A stretch of 64,000 nt of DNA from Tetranychus cinnabarinus (GCA_022266195.1 WHVY01000003.1:9734001-9798000); one strand, 5' to 3'. Shown: positions 12,601 through 24,875, counted from the first letter of the stretch. Translations and numbers: made by a program. Notes: generated by a model from the sequence alone, not told the origin.

Positions 12601-15600
12601 ATCTTTTCACCTCTTGGTTCTCAATGGAATGGTATGGGGAAATCATTGATGAAACTTCCAGTTTTTGCTTCCAAAATGGATAAATTGGGCGAAGTTTTGC
12701 AACCCTTTGGAATCAATCTGAAATCGCTCATATGTGATTCAGAGAATAAGGAAATCTTCGAATCAGTTGTTCATGCTATGGCTTCTATTGTTTCTATTCA
12801 AATTGGTCTTGTTGATGTTTTACGTTTCCTGAATATTGAACCTGATGGTATTTTGGGTTATTCATTTGGTGAGATAGCTTCTGGATATGCTGACGGATGT
12901 TTAACTGATGAACAAGCTGTTTTGATTGCCTACTGGGTTGCAAAAACGGTACTCGCAAGCCAAACTGGACCTGGAAGAATGGTAAATCTAGGTTTAACAT
13001 GGGAAGAAGCTCTAAAAGTGTGTCCACCAGGCATTGAACCAGGTTGTTCCAACACCAAAAATAATACAACAGTTTCTGGTGATGCATCAGTTTTCCCTGG
13101 TTTCCTTGAAGATTTAAAGTCGCAGGGTGTACCCATAGTTGAAGTTGAATCATGTCAAACCGCTTTTCATTCATCGTTTATTGCATCAAGTTATGATGGG
13201 TTAATTGAACATTTCAGCAAAATAATAACCGAACCTAAACTCCGTTCTCATCGCTGGATTTCTTCATCGGTTCCTGACGAGGAAGCTACACAAGATCGAT
13301 ATCGTTATTGTACTCCACATTATTACGCTCATGCTGCTATCAATCAGATTCGATTTTATGAAAAAATTAAGGTGTTACCCAGAAACAGTTGTTTCCTTGA
13401 GATTGCACCAAATGCCACTTTATTGCCTTTGATAAGAGAGACTATCGGTTCTGAAGGATCTTACGTCCGATTGTCTGACAAATCATCACAAGGATTAATT
13501 CCTCTTCTCTCCGGACTTGGTGATCTTTATAAATCAGGATTAAATCCAGCAATTGAAAAGCTATATCCTTCAATTGAGTATCCTGTCTCGCGAGAAGTTG
13601 AACCTTTGTCTCACTTATTAAAATGGGATCACTCTAAATCCTATTTGGTTGCCAAGTATCCAGAATATCAAACCAGTGGTGCGGTCAACGTTCGATATTC
13701 TTTCGATCTTAATAACCCATCAGATAAATACTTAGCTGGTCATACAATCGATGGTCGTATTTTATTTCCAGCTACTGGTTATATGTATATTGTTTGGCGT
13801 CAATTGTCTCGAATCAAGGCCAAGGAGTCAATCATTGAATTGCTGAATGTTAAACTTCATCGAGCTACTTTACTTAGTCGAGGAAATGCAGTTCAATTTA
13901 CTATTCTATTGAACGAAAAAGTTGGAAAATTCGCCATCGTGGAATCAGAATCTGTTGCTTGTTCTGGTGAATATCGTATTGGCTCGAAACATTGTCAGAC
14001 TAATTACACAGAAATGGGAAAAGTAGAGACTTCCCCAGATGCTGTCACTATAGACGGCAAATCAATTTACAAGGAATTGAGAGTTCGAGGCTACGATTAT
14101 GGGTCAACATTTCAAGGTGTAGTTGAAGCCATGTCCGATGGTAGTTGCGGTAAAATCCGTCGTCTTGAGCATTTTATATCTTTAGCTGATTGTATTCTTC
14201 ATTGTGCTATCTTGGCTAATCCTATCCGTGAACTTTTCTTGCCAACATTTTTTGAGTACATACGTTATGATCCAGAAAAGTTATTCAAAGCTTTTGAAAC
14301 CAACGCAGATTCCATGAAAACAGTTTATTTCGATCGTCATTGTAATGTCATTTCAACTGAAGGACTTGTTATTAAAGGAATGGTTGGTAACACGGCTCCA
14401 AGAAAAGTCAACAATCAACAAGTAACCCTTGAATCGTACGATTTCCAGCCTTACGATGGTTCATATGTTGCTCCAATTAAAGATGCTCATCTAAATGAGT
14501 ACATTGATTTGTGTGATACACTTTGGGGTAACTTGGTTGAAGCAAATTCAAAATCCATTCCCACAGATGTAAATGACCGAATTCAATCGCTGGTTGAATC
14601 TGATCCCAATAAAAATGGTTTATTGACTGTTCTTAATCAACTTGCTTCTGAAAAGGAGCAACAAAATGACCAAGTTGAACAATTCAAGAATGTAATCAAC
14701 AAACATATTACATCAAATATCGATAAATTATCATCAGATAAATTGTTGAATAATCCTGATTTGGCCGGTATATTGCGATTCCATATGGGAATTGTTGAAG
14801 AAAACGTTTCTGCTACAGTTATTAACATGGTTGAAGTAAATTTGAGTCAAAATGCAATTTACTCCATTTTATTGGAAACATTACCTATTTTAATGAATCG
14901 TGGAGTTAATTACACAATTGTAACACCTAATAATGATGGTTCAAACTTTCGACGAACCCAACAAAAGATTCACTATTGGTCACCTTCTAGTGGACTTCCA
15001 GAGCTTCCATCAGCTGAGGTCATACTTTACGTTGAACCTTCCTGTGATCTTTTACACGCATCATTAGAGCAAATTGATCCAATCAACTCTGTTGAATTGT
15101 TCAACAAATTTGCTGAAAATTTAGCTCCTCAAGGATTCGCTTTGATTCTTACTCGAAGTCAAATTTATCCTCTGGAAGAAAAAATAACCAAATATTCAGG
15201 TCAAAAAGAAAGTGAATGGTCAACATCGGATGCTACAAAATACAAGGATATACTTGAAGAGACAGGATTTACTTTGATTGCTTCCCGATGCGCTGATTCT
15301 GGCTGGAAATCTTTATTAATTAGGAAAAAATTGTGCAATCAAGAGTTGAAAACTCGAGTAATAGACACTTCAATTCATCAGTTTGATTGGGTTGATACAT
15401 TAAAGACTCATTTAGAGGATCCACATTATAACCGTGTCTGGCTTCGATCCAACTCACGATTAACTGGTCTTGTTGGTATGGTTAATTGTATTCGACGTGA
15501 ACCAATTGGAGCTAAATTGAGATGTTTAATTACTGAAGAGAGCTCTGAAGAAACTGAAAAACTTTTTGAGAGTTATGGTTTGACTGAAAAAGATTTGGTG

Positions 15601-18600
15601 ATGAACATTTTCGATGGATCTTCACTGGGTTCTTATCGTCATACATTAATGGATTCCAAAGACAAATATATTAGCGCCAATTATTCTTATGCCGATTTTA
15701 CTATTCGCGGTGATTTATCATCTATTCGTTGGTTGCAATCTCCAATGAATTTTTGCAAAACTATCGCACCAGAAATGCGAGGTTTACCGCTGCATAAGAT
15801 AAATATTTATTATGCAGCAATCAATTTTAAAGATGTAATGGTTGCTTCAGGTCGTATACCTACCAATGCCTATCCTCACACATTGAGTAAATTTGGTTTA
15901 GGTTTTGAAGTATCTGGTATCCTTGAATCGGGTCAACGTATTGCTGGAATGACCTCTGGCTCAGGAATTTGTGACACCATTTCTGATGTTACTTGTAGCT
16001 TCATTGTCAAAGTTCCTGATTCATGGTCTCTTCGTGATGCAGCCGGAGTACCAATTATTTATTACACCGCTGTTTATGCTCTCATCATTCGTGGTCGTTT
16101 GACTCAAGGTGAAAGAGTTTTGATTCACGCTGGAACCGGTGGTGTGGGTCAAGCAGCAATCAACATTGCTCTTGGCATGGGATGCGAAGTTTTCACTTCA
16201 GTTGGAACACCAGAAAAGAGAGAATATATCAAAAAATTGTTCCCTGCTTTAGATGACAGACATATTTGCCATTCTAGAAATACTTCCTTTGAAGAGCAAA
16301 TTCTCAAAGAAACCAACGGAGATGGTGTTGATGTCATTCTTAATTCTCTTGCTGAAGATAAATTCCTTGCTTCTATGCGTGTTCTTGCTGAAAATGGACG
16401 TTTCATTGAGATTGGTAAATACGATATTATCCAAAACAATACAATTGGTGAGTTTTAACTTGAGTATAATACAAACTAGCAGTAGTTTGTCCATTATTAT
16501 CCATACACATCCTAAATTATTTTATCTTTTCATTTTACTCTCGTTTCAGACCCCGCACTCTTAGCAGGCAATAAAACTTATCACGTTGTCTGCCTTGCTC
16601 ATTTACAAGACAATGCTTTCTCTGGCTGTGTTAGAGCCCGTGAAACAGCAGAAACATGTCGACGATGGGTAGAAGAAGGCTTAACTAATGGCACAGTCCG
16701 ACCCATCGACACAACCGTATTTGAACGAGATCAAGTTGAAGAAGCGTTAAGATACATGGCTGCTGGTAAACATACTGGAAAGGTTTTAATTAAAATTAGA
16801 GATGAACCTACAGAGCCTGTTCCATTGGTTAAATCTTATCCATGTTTGGCTCAAGTTCATTTCGATCACGATAAAACATACATAATCACCGGAGGCTTAG
16901 GTGGAGTTGGTCTTGAAATGGCTAATTGGATGGTTTCTCGAGGAGCTGCTCGATTAGTAATGACTTCTCGTTCAGGCACCGTTACTGGCTATCAAAAAAT
17001 GTGTATTCAACGATTGAAACAATCTATTCCATACTCATTTGGAAAAGTTGTTGTCTCAACTAATACTGCTTTAACTGAAGATTCTGCACGAGCCTTATTC
17101 GCCGAAGCAAGTGTACTTGGACCCATTGGGGGTATTTTTAACCTGGCTATGGTCTTAGCTGATGCTCTGTTTGAAAATCAAACGGTTGAAGCTTTTGAAC
17201 GTGTTTGTGCACCAAAGGTCCAAGCAACACTTTTACTTGACTCACTGTCTCGACAAATTTGTCCTGATTTGGATTATTTTGTTTGCTTTTCATCAGCTGC
17301 TGCTGGTAAAGGTAACGCCGGTCAATCTAATTATGGATTTGCTAATTCGTTTATGGAAAGAGTTTGTGAAGATCGTCGAGCTGCTGGTCATCATGGTTTA
17401 GCCATTCAATGGGGAGCCATTGGTGATGTTGGTGTAGTGGCTGAACATTTGGGTGGCAATGATGTTATTATTGGTGGTACTTTACCACAACGAATACCCT
17501 CTGTAATGTCAACTATGGACACCTTTTTAACTTCATCGCATACAACTTGTTCATCTATTGTTATCGCTGACTCTAAACGTGCTGGAAGTGGTGTCAAAGA
17601 ATCACCGTTTAAAATGATTTGTCACATTCTTGGTGTTAAAGATCCTTCAACTCTTGACCCATCTACAACTCTTGGTGAACTTGGAATGGACTCTCTGATG
17701 GCTGTCGAAATTAAACAAGCTCTTGAACGTGATTATGATTCTATTCTATCTGCTCAAGAGATTCGTAATCTCAAGATTAAAGATATCAAGGAACTCAGTC
17801 TTTCAAAAGGAGCAAAAGCTTCAGAGACTAATAATGAATCTGATAAACTTGAAGAAACAAATCTTCTTACCGAAGTCTACCAAGAACCCGACTCACTGTT
17901 TACCACCATATCGTCTCACAATGGCAAAGCCGTATTCTTCTTCCCGCCCATTGAGGGTAATTTCAATTTGATGCTTCCGTTGACTCGCGTCCTCTCAAGA
18001 CCAATCATTGGTATCAATTGGACTAAAGATTTGGATACATTTGAAACCATTCAAGAAGCAGCTAATTTCTATGCTGATAAATTATTGGAAAGTTATCCAA
18101 CTGATGAAACATTTGATTTTGTTGGCTACTCTTTCGGTTCGCTTCTAGCTCTTGAAGTTTCCTTGCAATTAACTGTTCGACGAGGTCAGTCAATTATCAA
18201 TCGATTGGTCTTGTTGGATGGAGCTCCTGATTATCTTCGTTCTCAATTAGATGAGATGATTGATAAATATGGTTCTATGGACGAAAGTTTAGCTCAAGCT
18301 GAAACTCTTATTAACTATGCAGCTTCTGTTATTCCCTCGGATGAGCTTAATAAATTCAAGGAGAAGTTGTTCCGTTTAGAATCACAAGGTGAAAGAATCA
18401 AATTAATGGAAGTGCTTCTTGGTCAACATTTCTCTTCAGGATCCAAAAAAGATTCACTCATTTTGGCTACTGATAGACACTTCCGTAAAATGAAAATGGC
18501 GCACACTTACAGACCTTCGGGTACTCTTGAAGCATCCATTAATCTTATAAGAGCGGCAAACAAATTCACAACTGCTTCGTTTGAAGAAGATTATGGTCTA

Positions 18601-18798
18601 TCAAAGGTAATCATTTTTTAATTATACTCACTTTTTCTGTGAAAATTTTGACTAATCAATTATTTTTGTTCGTTTCAGCTCTCATCAAATAAAATACAAA
18701 TAAATATCGTTGATGGTGATCATCGCAGCTTCTTAAGTCACAATTCAAACGAGGTTGGAATCCTGATGGACAATTTCCTTACTTACGTTTTTGCTTAA
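6658..18798 (+). CDS. FASN: Type I animal fatty acid synthase, complete multidomain enzyme
   Basis: Cytosolic synthase making palmitate-type acids from acetyl-, malonyl-CoA and NADPH. Inferred exons are 6658-6868, 11049-11201, 11396-16447, 16550-18606 and 18679-18798, giving about 2530 residues against 2511 in human. Domains in order with visible catalytic residues: ketosynthase (Cys183 in DSACASS, His315, His353 in NMGH); malonyl/acetyl transferase (Ser611 in GYSFGE); dehydratase (His904 in HTIDGRILFP, Asp1053); enoyl reductase (nucleotide loop GTGGVGQ near 1701); ketoreductase (TGGLGGVG at 1919, Tyr2067 in SNYGFANS); acyl carrier domain (Ser2187 in GMDSL); thioesterase (Ser2333 in GYSFGS, Asp2362, His2506 in the last exon). 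All key residues are present, so the enzyme should be functional. The first intron is 4180 bp, while the others are about 70-195 bp. It converges on AUH with 96 bp between the two stop codons. Confidence 0.95.
6869..11048 (+). other. First intron of fatty acid synthase (4180 bp)
   Basis: GTGAGT donor at 6869 and TTGTACAG acceptor at 11048 join exons that read smoothly through the N-terminal ketosynthase. The intron is AT-rich, with only short unconvincing open frames (for example 10128-10376) and a small CA repeat near 7910. No nested gene or transposon ends could be identified. Long first introns often carry regulatory elements; that is inference here. Confidence 0.8.
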
Positions 18799-18894
18799 TA
18801 TTTCTTTATTATAAATAAGATAAATTTAATTTCAAACAAATTATATTTTTTGTAGTGGTTTGTAGTGTTCGTATTAAATCACCTGTGTTGAAAA

Positions 18895-19866
18895 TCACTC
18901 GCCTTTATAGTGTGGACTCCTTTTTTCCAGAAAAGATTTCATTCCTTCAACTCGGTCTTTGGTCCAAATAATTTGATCATATGCAGCTTTTTCAAATGCC
19001 ATTCCAGAATGTATATCAACTGTGATTCCTTTTGTTAACGCAAATTTAGCCCACCTGACTCCTAATGGACCCGAACTGCAAATATCTTTAGCCAAACCAA
19101 CTGATCGATTGAAAGCGGCTTCTTTATCGTCTTTATCTTCTTCCGATGTCAAATAGTCGACTAATCCTATCGAATGTGCTTCTTCTGCAGAAACTTTTCT
19201 GCCAGTGAAAATCAAATCTTTTGCTTTGGATAAACCAATCAATCGAGGTAATCGCTGTGTTCCTCCAGCTCCGGGCAAAATTCCTAATTTAGTTTCGACA
19301 AGGCCTAATTTAGCTCTCAAAGATGCTACTCTCAGGTCACAGGCCAAAGCAAACTCTAAACCTCCTCCAAAAGCTGCCCCATCAATAGCGGCTATGGTTG
19401 GGAACGGCAATTCGGACAGGTTGTTAGCAAGATTTCTTAGTCTTTCTGTAAATAGATAAGATATGCAACAGATGTGACATTGAACAAGATTAAATTCAAT
19501 AGATAAATTACCTACGAAAGGCCCAACATCATGGTTATCCATTTCAAATCTTTCTTTAAGATCAGCTCCAGCACAAAAAACTCCATCGACTTGACTTCTG
19601 AGGATTAAACACCTGACTGCTCGATCACTTTTCAAAGATGATAAGCGCTGCTCCATGAGAGAAACCATATCTCCACTCAATGCATTTCGTTTCTTTACGT
19701 GGTTCAATGATAATATACATAATCCAGTTACGTCTTGCGAGGTTTGCACTTTCACAATCTCATCAGATTTTTCAAAAAACTCTTCTCGCTTAACAGCTAG
19801 AGAACGGAACGGAATCGTAACAGGTTTAATTGGATGAAACAGGTGGGAACAAATCTTCAAAATCAT
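18895..19866 (-). CDS. AUH: Mitochondrial enoyl-CoA hydratase, AUH-like (methylglutaconyl-CoA hydratase)
   Basis: Crotonase-family enzyme; the vertebrate ortholog hydrates 3-methylglutaconyl-CoA in leucine breakdown and binds AU-rich RNA. The start is at 19866. A 66-bp intron, 19511-19446, has a GTAATT donor and a TTTACAG acceptor. It contains no stop and is a multiple of three, so the frame also reads through unspliced. Splicing joins GPFV to ERLRNL as in AUH proteins and gives about 301 residues. Crotonase motifs are clear: FCAGADLKER (oxyanion region), AAFGGGLEFALACD, and VETKLGILPGAGGTQRLPR with the two catalytic Glu positions. The C-terminus SPHYKGE matches the family (PPRYKGE in human). 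The basic, hydroxylated N-terminus fits a mitochondrial presequence. It lies tail-to-tail with FASN and head-to-head with ACADVL copy 1. Confidence 0.88.
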   Translation of the reverse strand: MILKICSHLFHPIKPVTIPFRSLAVKREEFFEKSDEIVKVQTSQDVTGLCILSLNHVKKRNALSGDMVSLMEQRLSSLKSDRAVRCLILRSQVDGVFCAGADLKERFEMDNHDVGPFVGNLSIEFNLVQCHICCISYLFTERLRNLANNLSELPFPTIAAIDGAAFGGGLEFALACDLRVASLRAKLGLVETKLGILPGAGGTQRLPRLIGLSKAKDLIFTGRKVSAEEAHSIGLVDYLTSEEDKDDKEAAFNRSVGLAKDICSSGPLGVRWAKFALTKGITVDIHSGMAFEKAAYDQIIWTKDRVEGMKSFLEKRSPHYKGE

Positions 19867-21078
19867 TTTAGAATGTAAAACTTAAGAAAAACCAACTTTC
19901 TGTTGAGATAAGTCCAGATAAGTTAAAAGGAGACGGAAACAAGGGAGCTAGCAGCGAGAAAGAGATCTTGAAAGAGACGAAAAAATGACAAAAAAATAAA
20001 TGTAAACAAATTTTTTGATGAGAAAAAGTTGAAAAAAATTAAAGAAAAATTAAAAGGGTTATTAGTGGCTCCATCGCGTTCGAGCCCTTTTCTCTATCCT
20101 TATCTCAAAAAGATAGTCAACATTGCATGATACCTCTTGTTATACTCTTTGTATTTACCTGGATTTACCTCACCACAGAATAATACAGATGATGATAATC
20201 AGCCAACCTTTGGACTTTTTATCGAATAAAGATTCATCTATTATCCAGAGATAAAAACACTTGATCTACAAAGATGATAGTCAAATACTTGCAAGAGTGA
20301 ATAAACTTGTTCAGTGAAAGATTGATTTACATTAACAAATTATTAACTCGTAAAAAAGTTCAACATTTTAGTTTTTAATAATTTTTAAACTCAAGTGAAA
20401 TAGCAAAACAACATTTCATTAAGGATTTAAAACTGTGATAAATAGGCAAAGCGTGTTTGTAATTTGTTTCTATTTTATAGGTAAGGGAATTTTTCTTTAT
20501 TGCAATATGGGGAATCATCAGGTGAATTATTTAGTACCATTTGTCTCAAGCTAATTGTGGAAAGGATAATCTCTTTAATTGTCAACTGTCTTTGTGTCGT
20601 TAAAAAGATAAGAAACTTTTCAGTCCGTTCTTACATCTTGTATTGAGGTTTTGAAAGGTAAGAATATTTAGATGTTTGTCAATTGACATCAGAGAAGACT
20701 TTCGTATTGGAATTAAATTTGACAAAAATCAATCTTCGGTTTAGATTCGCAACTGTGCTTGTCCAGGAACGGTTAGTTTCTATTATCGTCATCTATCGAT
20801 TCATTGAGCCAACATTAAAAAGACTAGCACAGAATCATTTTATATCAACTGTAATCACATGACATATCACATGACTTAACATTTTTGTTTGTAAACAAGT
20901 CGACTGACAGACTTTAAGTTCAACTGGCCTCATTATTGTCTTATTATCTTTAATTTTCCTCTAATTATTGAGTGTGATTATTGACATATTTTGATTTACT
21001 TCAAGTTATTTCTTTCTCAATTTTATTTTATACCCGAACTGTTTTTTCTCATTTCAGTTCCTCATAAGACTGCGTAAC
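19867..21078. other. Divergent promoter region of AUH and ACADVL copy 1
   Basis: Contains the 5' regions of two divergent lipid-metabolism genes. From about 20183 rightward the sequence is homologous to the region upstream of ACADVL copy 2 (from about 31797). A conserved initiator-like TCAGTC lies at 20620-20625. A 5'UTR intron is inferred at 20658-21057 (GTAAGA...TTTCAG), with the donor context also kept in copy 2. Confidence 0.6.
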
Positions 21079-22986
21079 ATGTCTACCATGATGTCAGTGC
21101 GATTTCTAAGGCATTTTAATGTCTTAAAATCAACCAAAATTGTTTACCCTCATATGAGATTGATGTCCGCTCAGGCTCAACCCTTGGAACAAAAGAAGGA
21201 AGAAGTGAAAAAAGAAAGGCCTCCAGAAACTAATTCATTTATTATGAGTATGTTTTCTGGACAAGCTAAAGTGAATCAAGTATTTCCTTATCCTGATGTT
21301 TTGACTGATGATCAATTGGAAACCTTGAATATGGTCCGAGAACCCAGTTTGAAGCTTTTCAATGAACTTCACGACCCATTAACTGCTGAGGAAAACGGTA
21401 AAGCAGAGGATAAAACCATGCAAATGCTTAAAGAGATGGGTTCATTTGGTATTATGGTTCCGACACAATATGAAGGCGCTGGTATGAATAACACTCAATA
21501 TGCTGTTTTGGCTGAAATTATGGGTCAAAGTGATTTAGGATTAGCTATTACATTAGGTGCTCATCAGTCAATTGGTTATAAGGGTATTGTACTTTATGGT
21601 AATGAAAAACAAAAGGACAAATATCTTCCTGATTTAGCAACAGGTAGAAAAACTGCCGCTTTCGCATTAACTGAACCTAGTTCTGGTTCAGATGCCGGTT
21701 CCATCAAATCTAGAGCTGTTCTTTCTCACGATGGGTCTCATTATATACTCAACGGAAGCAAAATTTGGATATCTAACGGTGGTTTCGCTGATGTTTTCAC
21801 TGTATTTGCCAAAACTCCAGTTATAACATCAAGTGGAGAGGAAAAAGAAAAGGTTACAGCATTCATCGTTGAGAGAGCATTCGGAGGAGTAACTAATGGT
21901 CCACCTGAAATGAAGATGGGAATCAAAACATCAAATACCGCTCAGGTTTATTTTGAAAATGTCAAAATTCCAGTAGAGAATGTGCTTGGCGAAGTTGGTA
22001 ATGGTTTTAAAGTTGCTATGAATATTTTGAATAGTGGACGATTTGGAATGGGTGCATTGTTGAATGGAACCATGAAATTTTGTATTGCTAAAGCAACTGA
22101 TTTCGCAAATAATCGAGTACAATTTGGAGATAAAATTGCCAGTTTTGGGACTATTCAAGAGAAGATTGCAAGAATGGCATTAGCCCAATATATAAATGAA
22201 TCGATGACTTACATGGTCGCTGGTAACATGGATAAAGGATCAACAGAATTTCATTTAGAAGCCGCTATTTCAAAAGTTTTTGCCTCAGAAGCTGCTTGGT
22301 TTGTTTGCGATGAAACTATTCAGATTTTAGGAGGCATGGGCTACATGAGAGAAACTGGTGTTGAAAAGATAATGCGAGATCTTCGTATTTTCCGTATATT
22401 CGAAGGAACAAATGATATCCTCAGATTGTTTGTAGCCTTAACTGGAATTCAAAATGCTGGTTATCACTTGAAAGAATTACAAAAGGCTATAAAAAATCCT
22501 GTTGCTAACTTGGGAATGATTTTCGACGTATCAACTAAAAGAGTATTCCGTGCTGTTGGATTAAGTTCAGGACCATCTCTTACTGAATTTGTCTCACCTG
22601 AATTGGCTCCTTCAGCTGCTTTGGTATCAAAATCAGTGACAAACTTTGGAGCAACTGTCGAGCATCTTTTAATCAAATACAACAAGAAAATTATTCACGA
22701 GCAATTTTTACTCAATCGCTTAGCTAACTCAGCGATTGACATTTATTCAATGATTGTTACCCTTTCAAGAGCCACTCGCTCAGTCCAGAAAAATTTCCCA
22801 TCTGCACCTCATGAAGTAAATATGGTTAAAGTGATTTGTAATGAAGCAGCATCTCGAGTTCATCAAAACCTTGCTGCTTGTCGAAGTGCTGAAAAGTTAA
22901 CCGACTTTAATAATCTAAAGAAAATTTCAGATTCTATTTTTGTTAACAACGGAGTTTGGCAGCGCCACCCTATCGAACGAGATTAA
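20183..22986 (+). repeat. Direct duplication unit, copy 1 (ACADVL gene with promoter)
   Basis: About 2.8 kb that includes the upstream region, 5'UTR intron and coding exon. It is homologous in the same orientation to 31797-34612. Similarity starts near the shared run AGATGATGATAATCAGCC and fades just after the stop codon. Confidence 0.85.
21079..22986 (+). CDS. ACADVL: Very-long-chain acyl-CoA dehydrogenase, copy 1
   Basis: Mitochondrial FAD enzyme that catalyses the first step of beta-oxidation of long acyl-CoAs. It is an uninterrupted coding exon of 635 residues. The N-terminus (basic and hydroxylated, MRLMSAQAQ) fits a mitochondrial presequence. Acyl-CoA dehydrogenase motifs include LTEPSSGSDAGS (FAD/substrate loop), WISNGGFADVFTVFAKTP, and FEGTNDILRLFVAL with the catalytic Glu at residue 442, placed as in human VLCAD (Glu462). 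The extra C-terminal domain of about 180 residues distinguishes VLCAD/ACAD9 from the shorter dehydrogenases and supports the membrane-associated dimer type. A paralog lies 11.6 kb downstream (32687-34612). A 5'UTR intron likely precedes the start. The position aligned with Cys in human CLTEPSSGSD is Ala here and Cys in copy 2. Confidence 0.93.
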   Translation: MSTMMSVRFLRHFNVLKSTKIVYPHMRLMSAQAQPLEQKKEEVKKERPPETNSFIMSMFSGQAKVNQVFPYPDVLTDDQLETLNMVREPSLKLFNELHDPLTAEENGKAEDKTMQMLKEMGSFGIMVPTQYEGAGMNNTQYAVLAEIMGQSDLGLAITLGAHQSIGYKGIVLYGNEKQKDKYLPDLATGRKTAAFALTEPSSGSDAGSIKSRAVLSHDGSHYILNGSKIWISNGGFADVFTVFAKTPVITSSGEEKEKVTAFIVERAFGGVTNGPPEMKMGIKTSNTAQVYFENVKIPVENVLGEVGNGFKVAMNILNSGRFGMGALLNGTMKFCIAKATDFANNRVQFGDKIASFGTIQEKIARMALAQYINESMTYMVAGNMDKGSTEFHLEAAISKVFASEAAWFVCDETIQILGGMGYMRETGVEKIMRDLRIFRIFEGTNDILRLFVALTGIQNAGYHLKELQKAIKNPVANLGMIFDVSTKRVFRAVGLSSGPSLTEFVSPELAPSAALVSKSVTNFGATVEHLLIKYNKKIIHEQFLLNRLANSAIDIYSMIVTLSRATRSVQKNFPSAPHEVNMVKVICNEAASRVHQNLAACRSAEKLTDFNNLKKISDSIFVNNGVWQRHPIERD

Positions 22987-23639
22987 AAAAAGATATTCCG
23001 ATCAAAGCAAAAAAATTGTAAAACTTTTATGATATTTATGATAAATTGTTTATACTCTTGCCGTAAAAACCTGCTTAATGCTTTATGAAATTTTCTATCG
23101 TTTAAATGTTATTTCAACTGATAAGCGGTAAACAACAGTCAAAAGTTGGTACAAACAAATCTGACTGACTCAAATTAAAAAATAACGTCGGTTTTTACTC
23201 AACTTAAAGAAACTTTTCATGAATTATTCATTACTGACTATTGCAAATCGTGTTTAAAACTCCAAAATTTACTAGACATACTTTTGATAACAGTTAAGTC
23301 TGAGTTTACATATGACTGAAAATTTATCAAGCATTAAAGTTACACGATGAGATGAATTCGATAAAAAGATCAATAACTGTACAATAGCGATCGAAGTTTG
23401 AGACTTTATTTTCATTTTCTTAAGACTTACAAGATCATCAAATATTAACTTTTAACGTAAAAGTTTGTTAGGTTTTATTTTAGTTTCAATTAATTAATGA
23501 AAATAATTTTCAGCAAATTGGCTATTTAACATCATTGCTATCTACAATGACTTTTAGATACATGATAAAAATTTGGTTGAATCGACCCTCAAGTGCTTAC
23601 TCTACCGTTCGTATTTTTTTGACTTTTTTCATCTTAAAG
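22987..23639. other. Intergenic region after ACADVL copy 1
   Basis: AT-rich 3' flanks of two convergent genes. Nothing coding was recognised. Confidence 0.6.
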
Positions 23640-24875
23640 TCATCGCTTGCGCTTCTTTTTTCCTTTGTCATCATCAGAGTAAGTTGAATCAGACTTAGTT
23701 TCAGCTGATTTTTTTGTTGACAGTTGAATTTCATCAAAGCCTCTTTTCCAGTGAGAATGCAGAAAATGTCTCTTAAAAAGTTTAGTATTGGCTGTTTTAT
23801 ATTCATCATATTTACAATAAAAGCAAACAAAATTAAATCCTAGCTGACCTCGAATGTGGTTCAAAACATGGTCGCTTCTGCCCTTGACAGAACACTGTCC
23901 ATTTTTTATGTCACATCCCTCTAATTTTCTGCAATAGTATTTTAAATCCCTACCAGATCCAATCGTTCCCATATGGGCTCGCAGGTCGCCATCCACTTTT
24001 CGTCGCTCGGAAAGTTCACCTTTATTATTAATCAGCGTGTAATAGAAACTTTTCTTGACTTTATTACGTGTGACGTCCATTATTTCGATTTTTTGTTTTT
24101 CACATGTCGCTTTGTCGATAATTAAAGGCCCTTTGACGCAAGAAGTCTCATTTAGTAATGAGCGGAAGACTTTCACACATACGGCGAGTTCATAAAATAA
24201 TCGCAATTCAGAATTTCCACCACTAAATTCTTTATTCTTCGCTAGTTCCCTCAAATATCGTTTGAAATCTTTGAAAGAGTCCAAATGATCCGAGAGCTTT
24301 GCAACTGTGGCTGGTAACTCTTGCATATCGCTGCTCTGTTGCTCTGTACCACGACCAACATCCTTACCACTTGCTGGTTGTTGTTCTTTTTCTTGAACAA
24401 CTTTGATGGTTGTGCCATTAGCTGCAGCTTTTGTTGGCCTACCCCTAGGACGTTTAGTTTTTGGATTTATATCACCATTACCACCAACTGCAGCAGCCTT
24501 TGCTGGCCTACCCCTAGCACCAATACCATTACCTTCAGCTCCGTTCATTATCGAAGAATCCAACTCTTCATCACAATACGACCAGAATTCGAAAGAATTT
24601 GAATTTGCATAGAGATTGGAAGCGATTTCATTTCCTTTGATGGTGGGTTCCTCTCGAGCTTTTCTTTTATTACTTCCTGGATCATCAGTAGTTCACAATT
24701 ATATACATGATTTGAAATGGAGTAATTGTATCAACTTACTTATTTCGATGGTATCCTGTGTTATACTTGAGCCCACGTCTGATGGTGTTTCGTTTAATAA
24801 CTTTATTATTTCATCAGCTCGGTCCTTGAATACCGATGGTGAGGATTCTGGTGTTATTTGGGTTGATTTATCCAT
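23640..24875 (-). CDS. AT-hook protein with a C2H2-like zinc finger, function unknown
   Basis: I do not recognise an ortholog. Two exons are inferred on the minus strand: 24875-24740 and 24676-23640, with a 63-bp intron (GTAAGT...TCCAG) whose phases match, giving 390 residues. The N-terminal part is acidic and polar. Two AT-hook cores (ARGRPAKAA and PRGRPTKAA), which bind the minor groove of AT-rich DNA, lie in an Ala/Gly-rich low-complexity region. The C-terminal third is rich in Cys and His. It contains CFYC followed about 14 residues later by HFLHSH, a C2H2-like spacing, and an upstream set CRKLEGCDIKNGQC that could bind zinc. The tail is strongly basic (KGKKKRKR), a likely nuclear localisation signal. 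A chromatin or DNA-binding role is inferred. It may belong to a lineage-specific mite family. Confidence 0.65.

Noticed and set aside
12794..13174. 126-codon minus-strand frame inside FASN
   Set aside because: It is a shadow of the acyltransferase coding region on the opposite strand; the plus-strand product is unmistakable.
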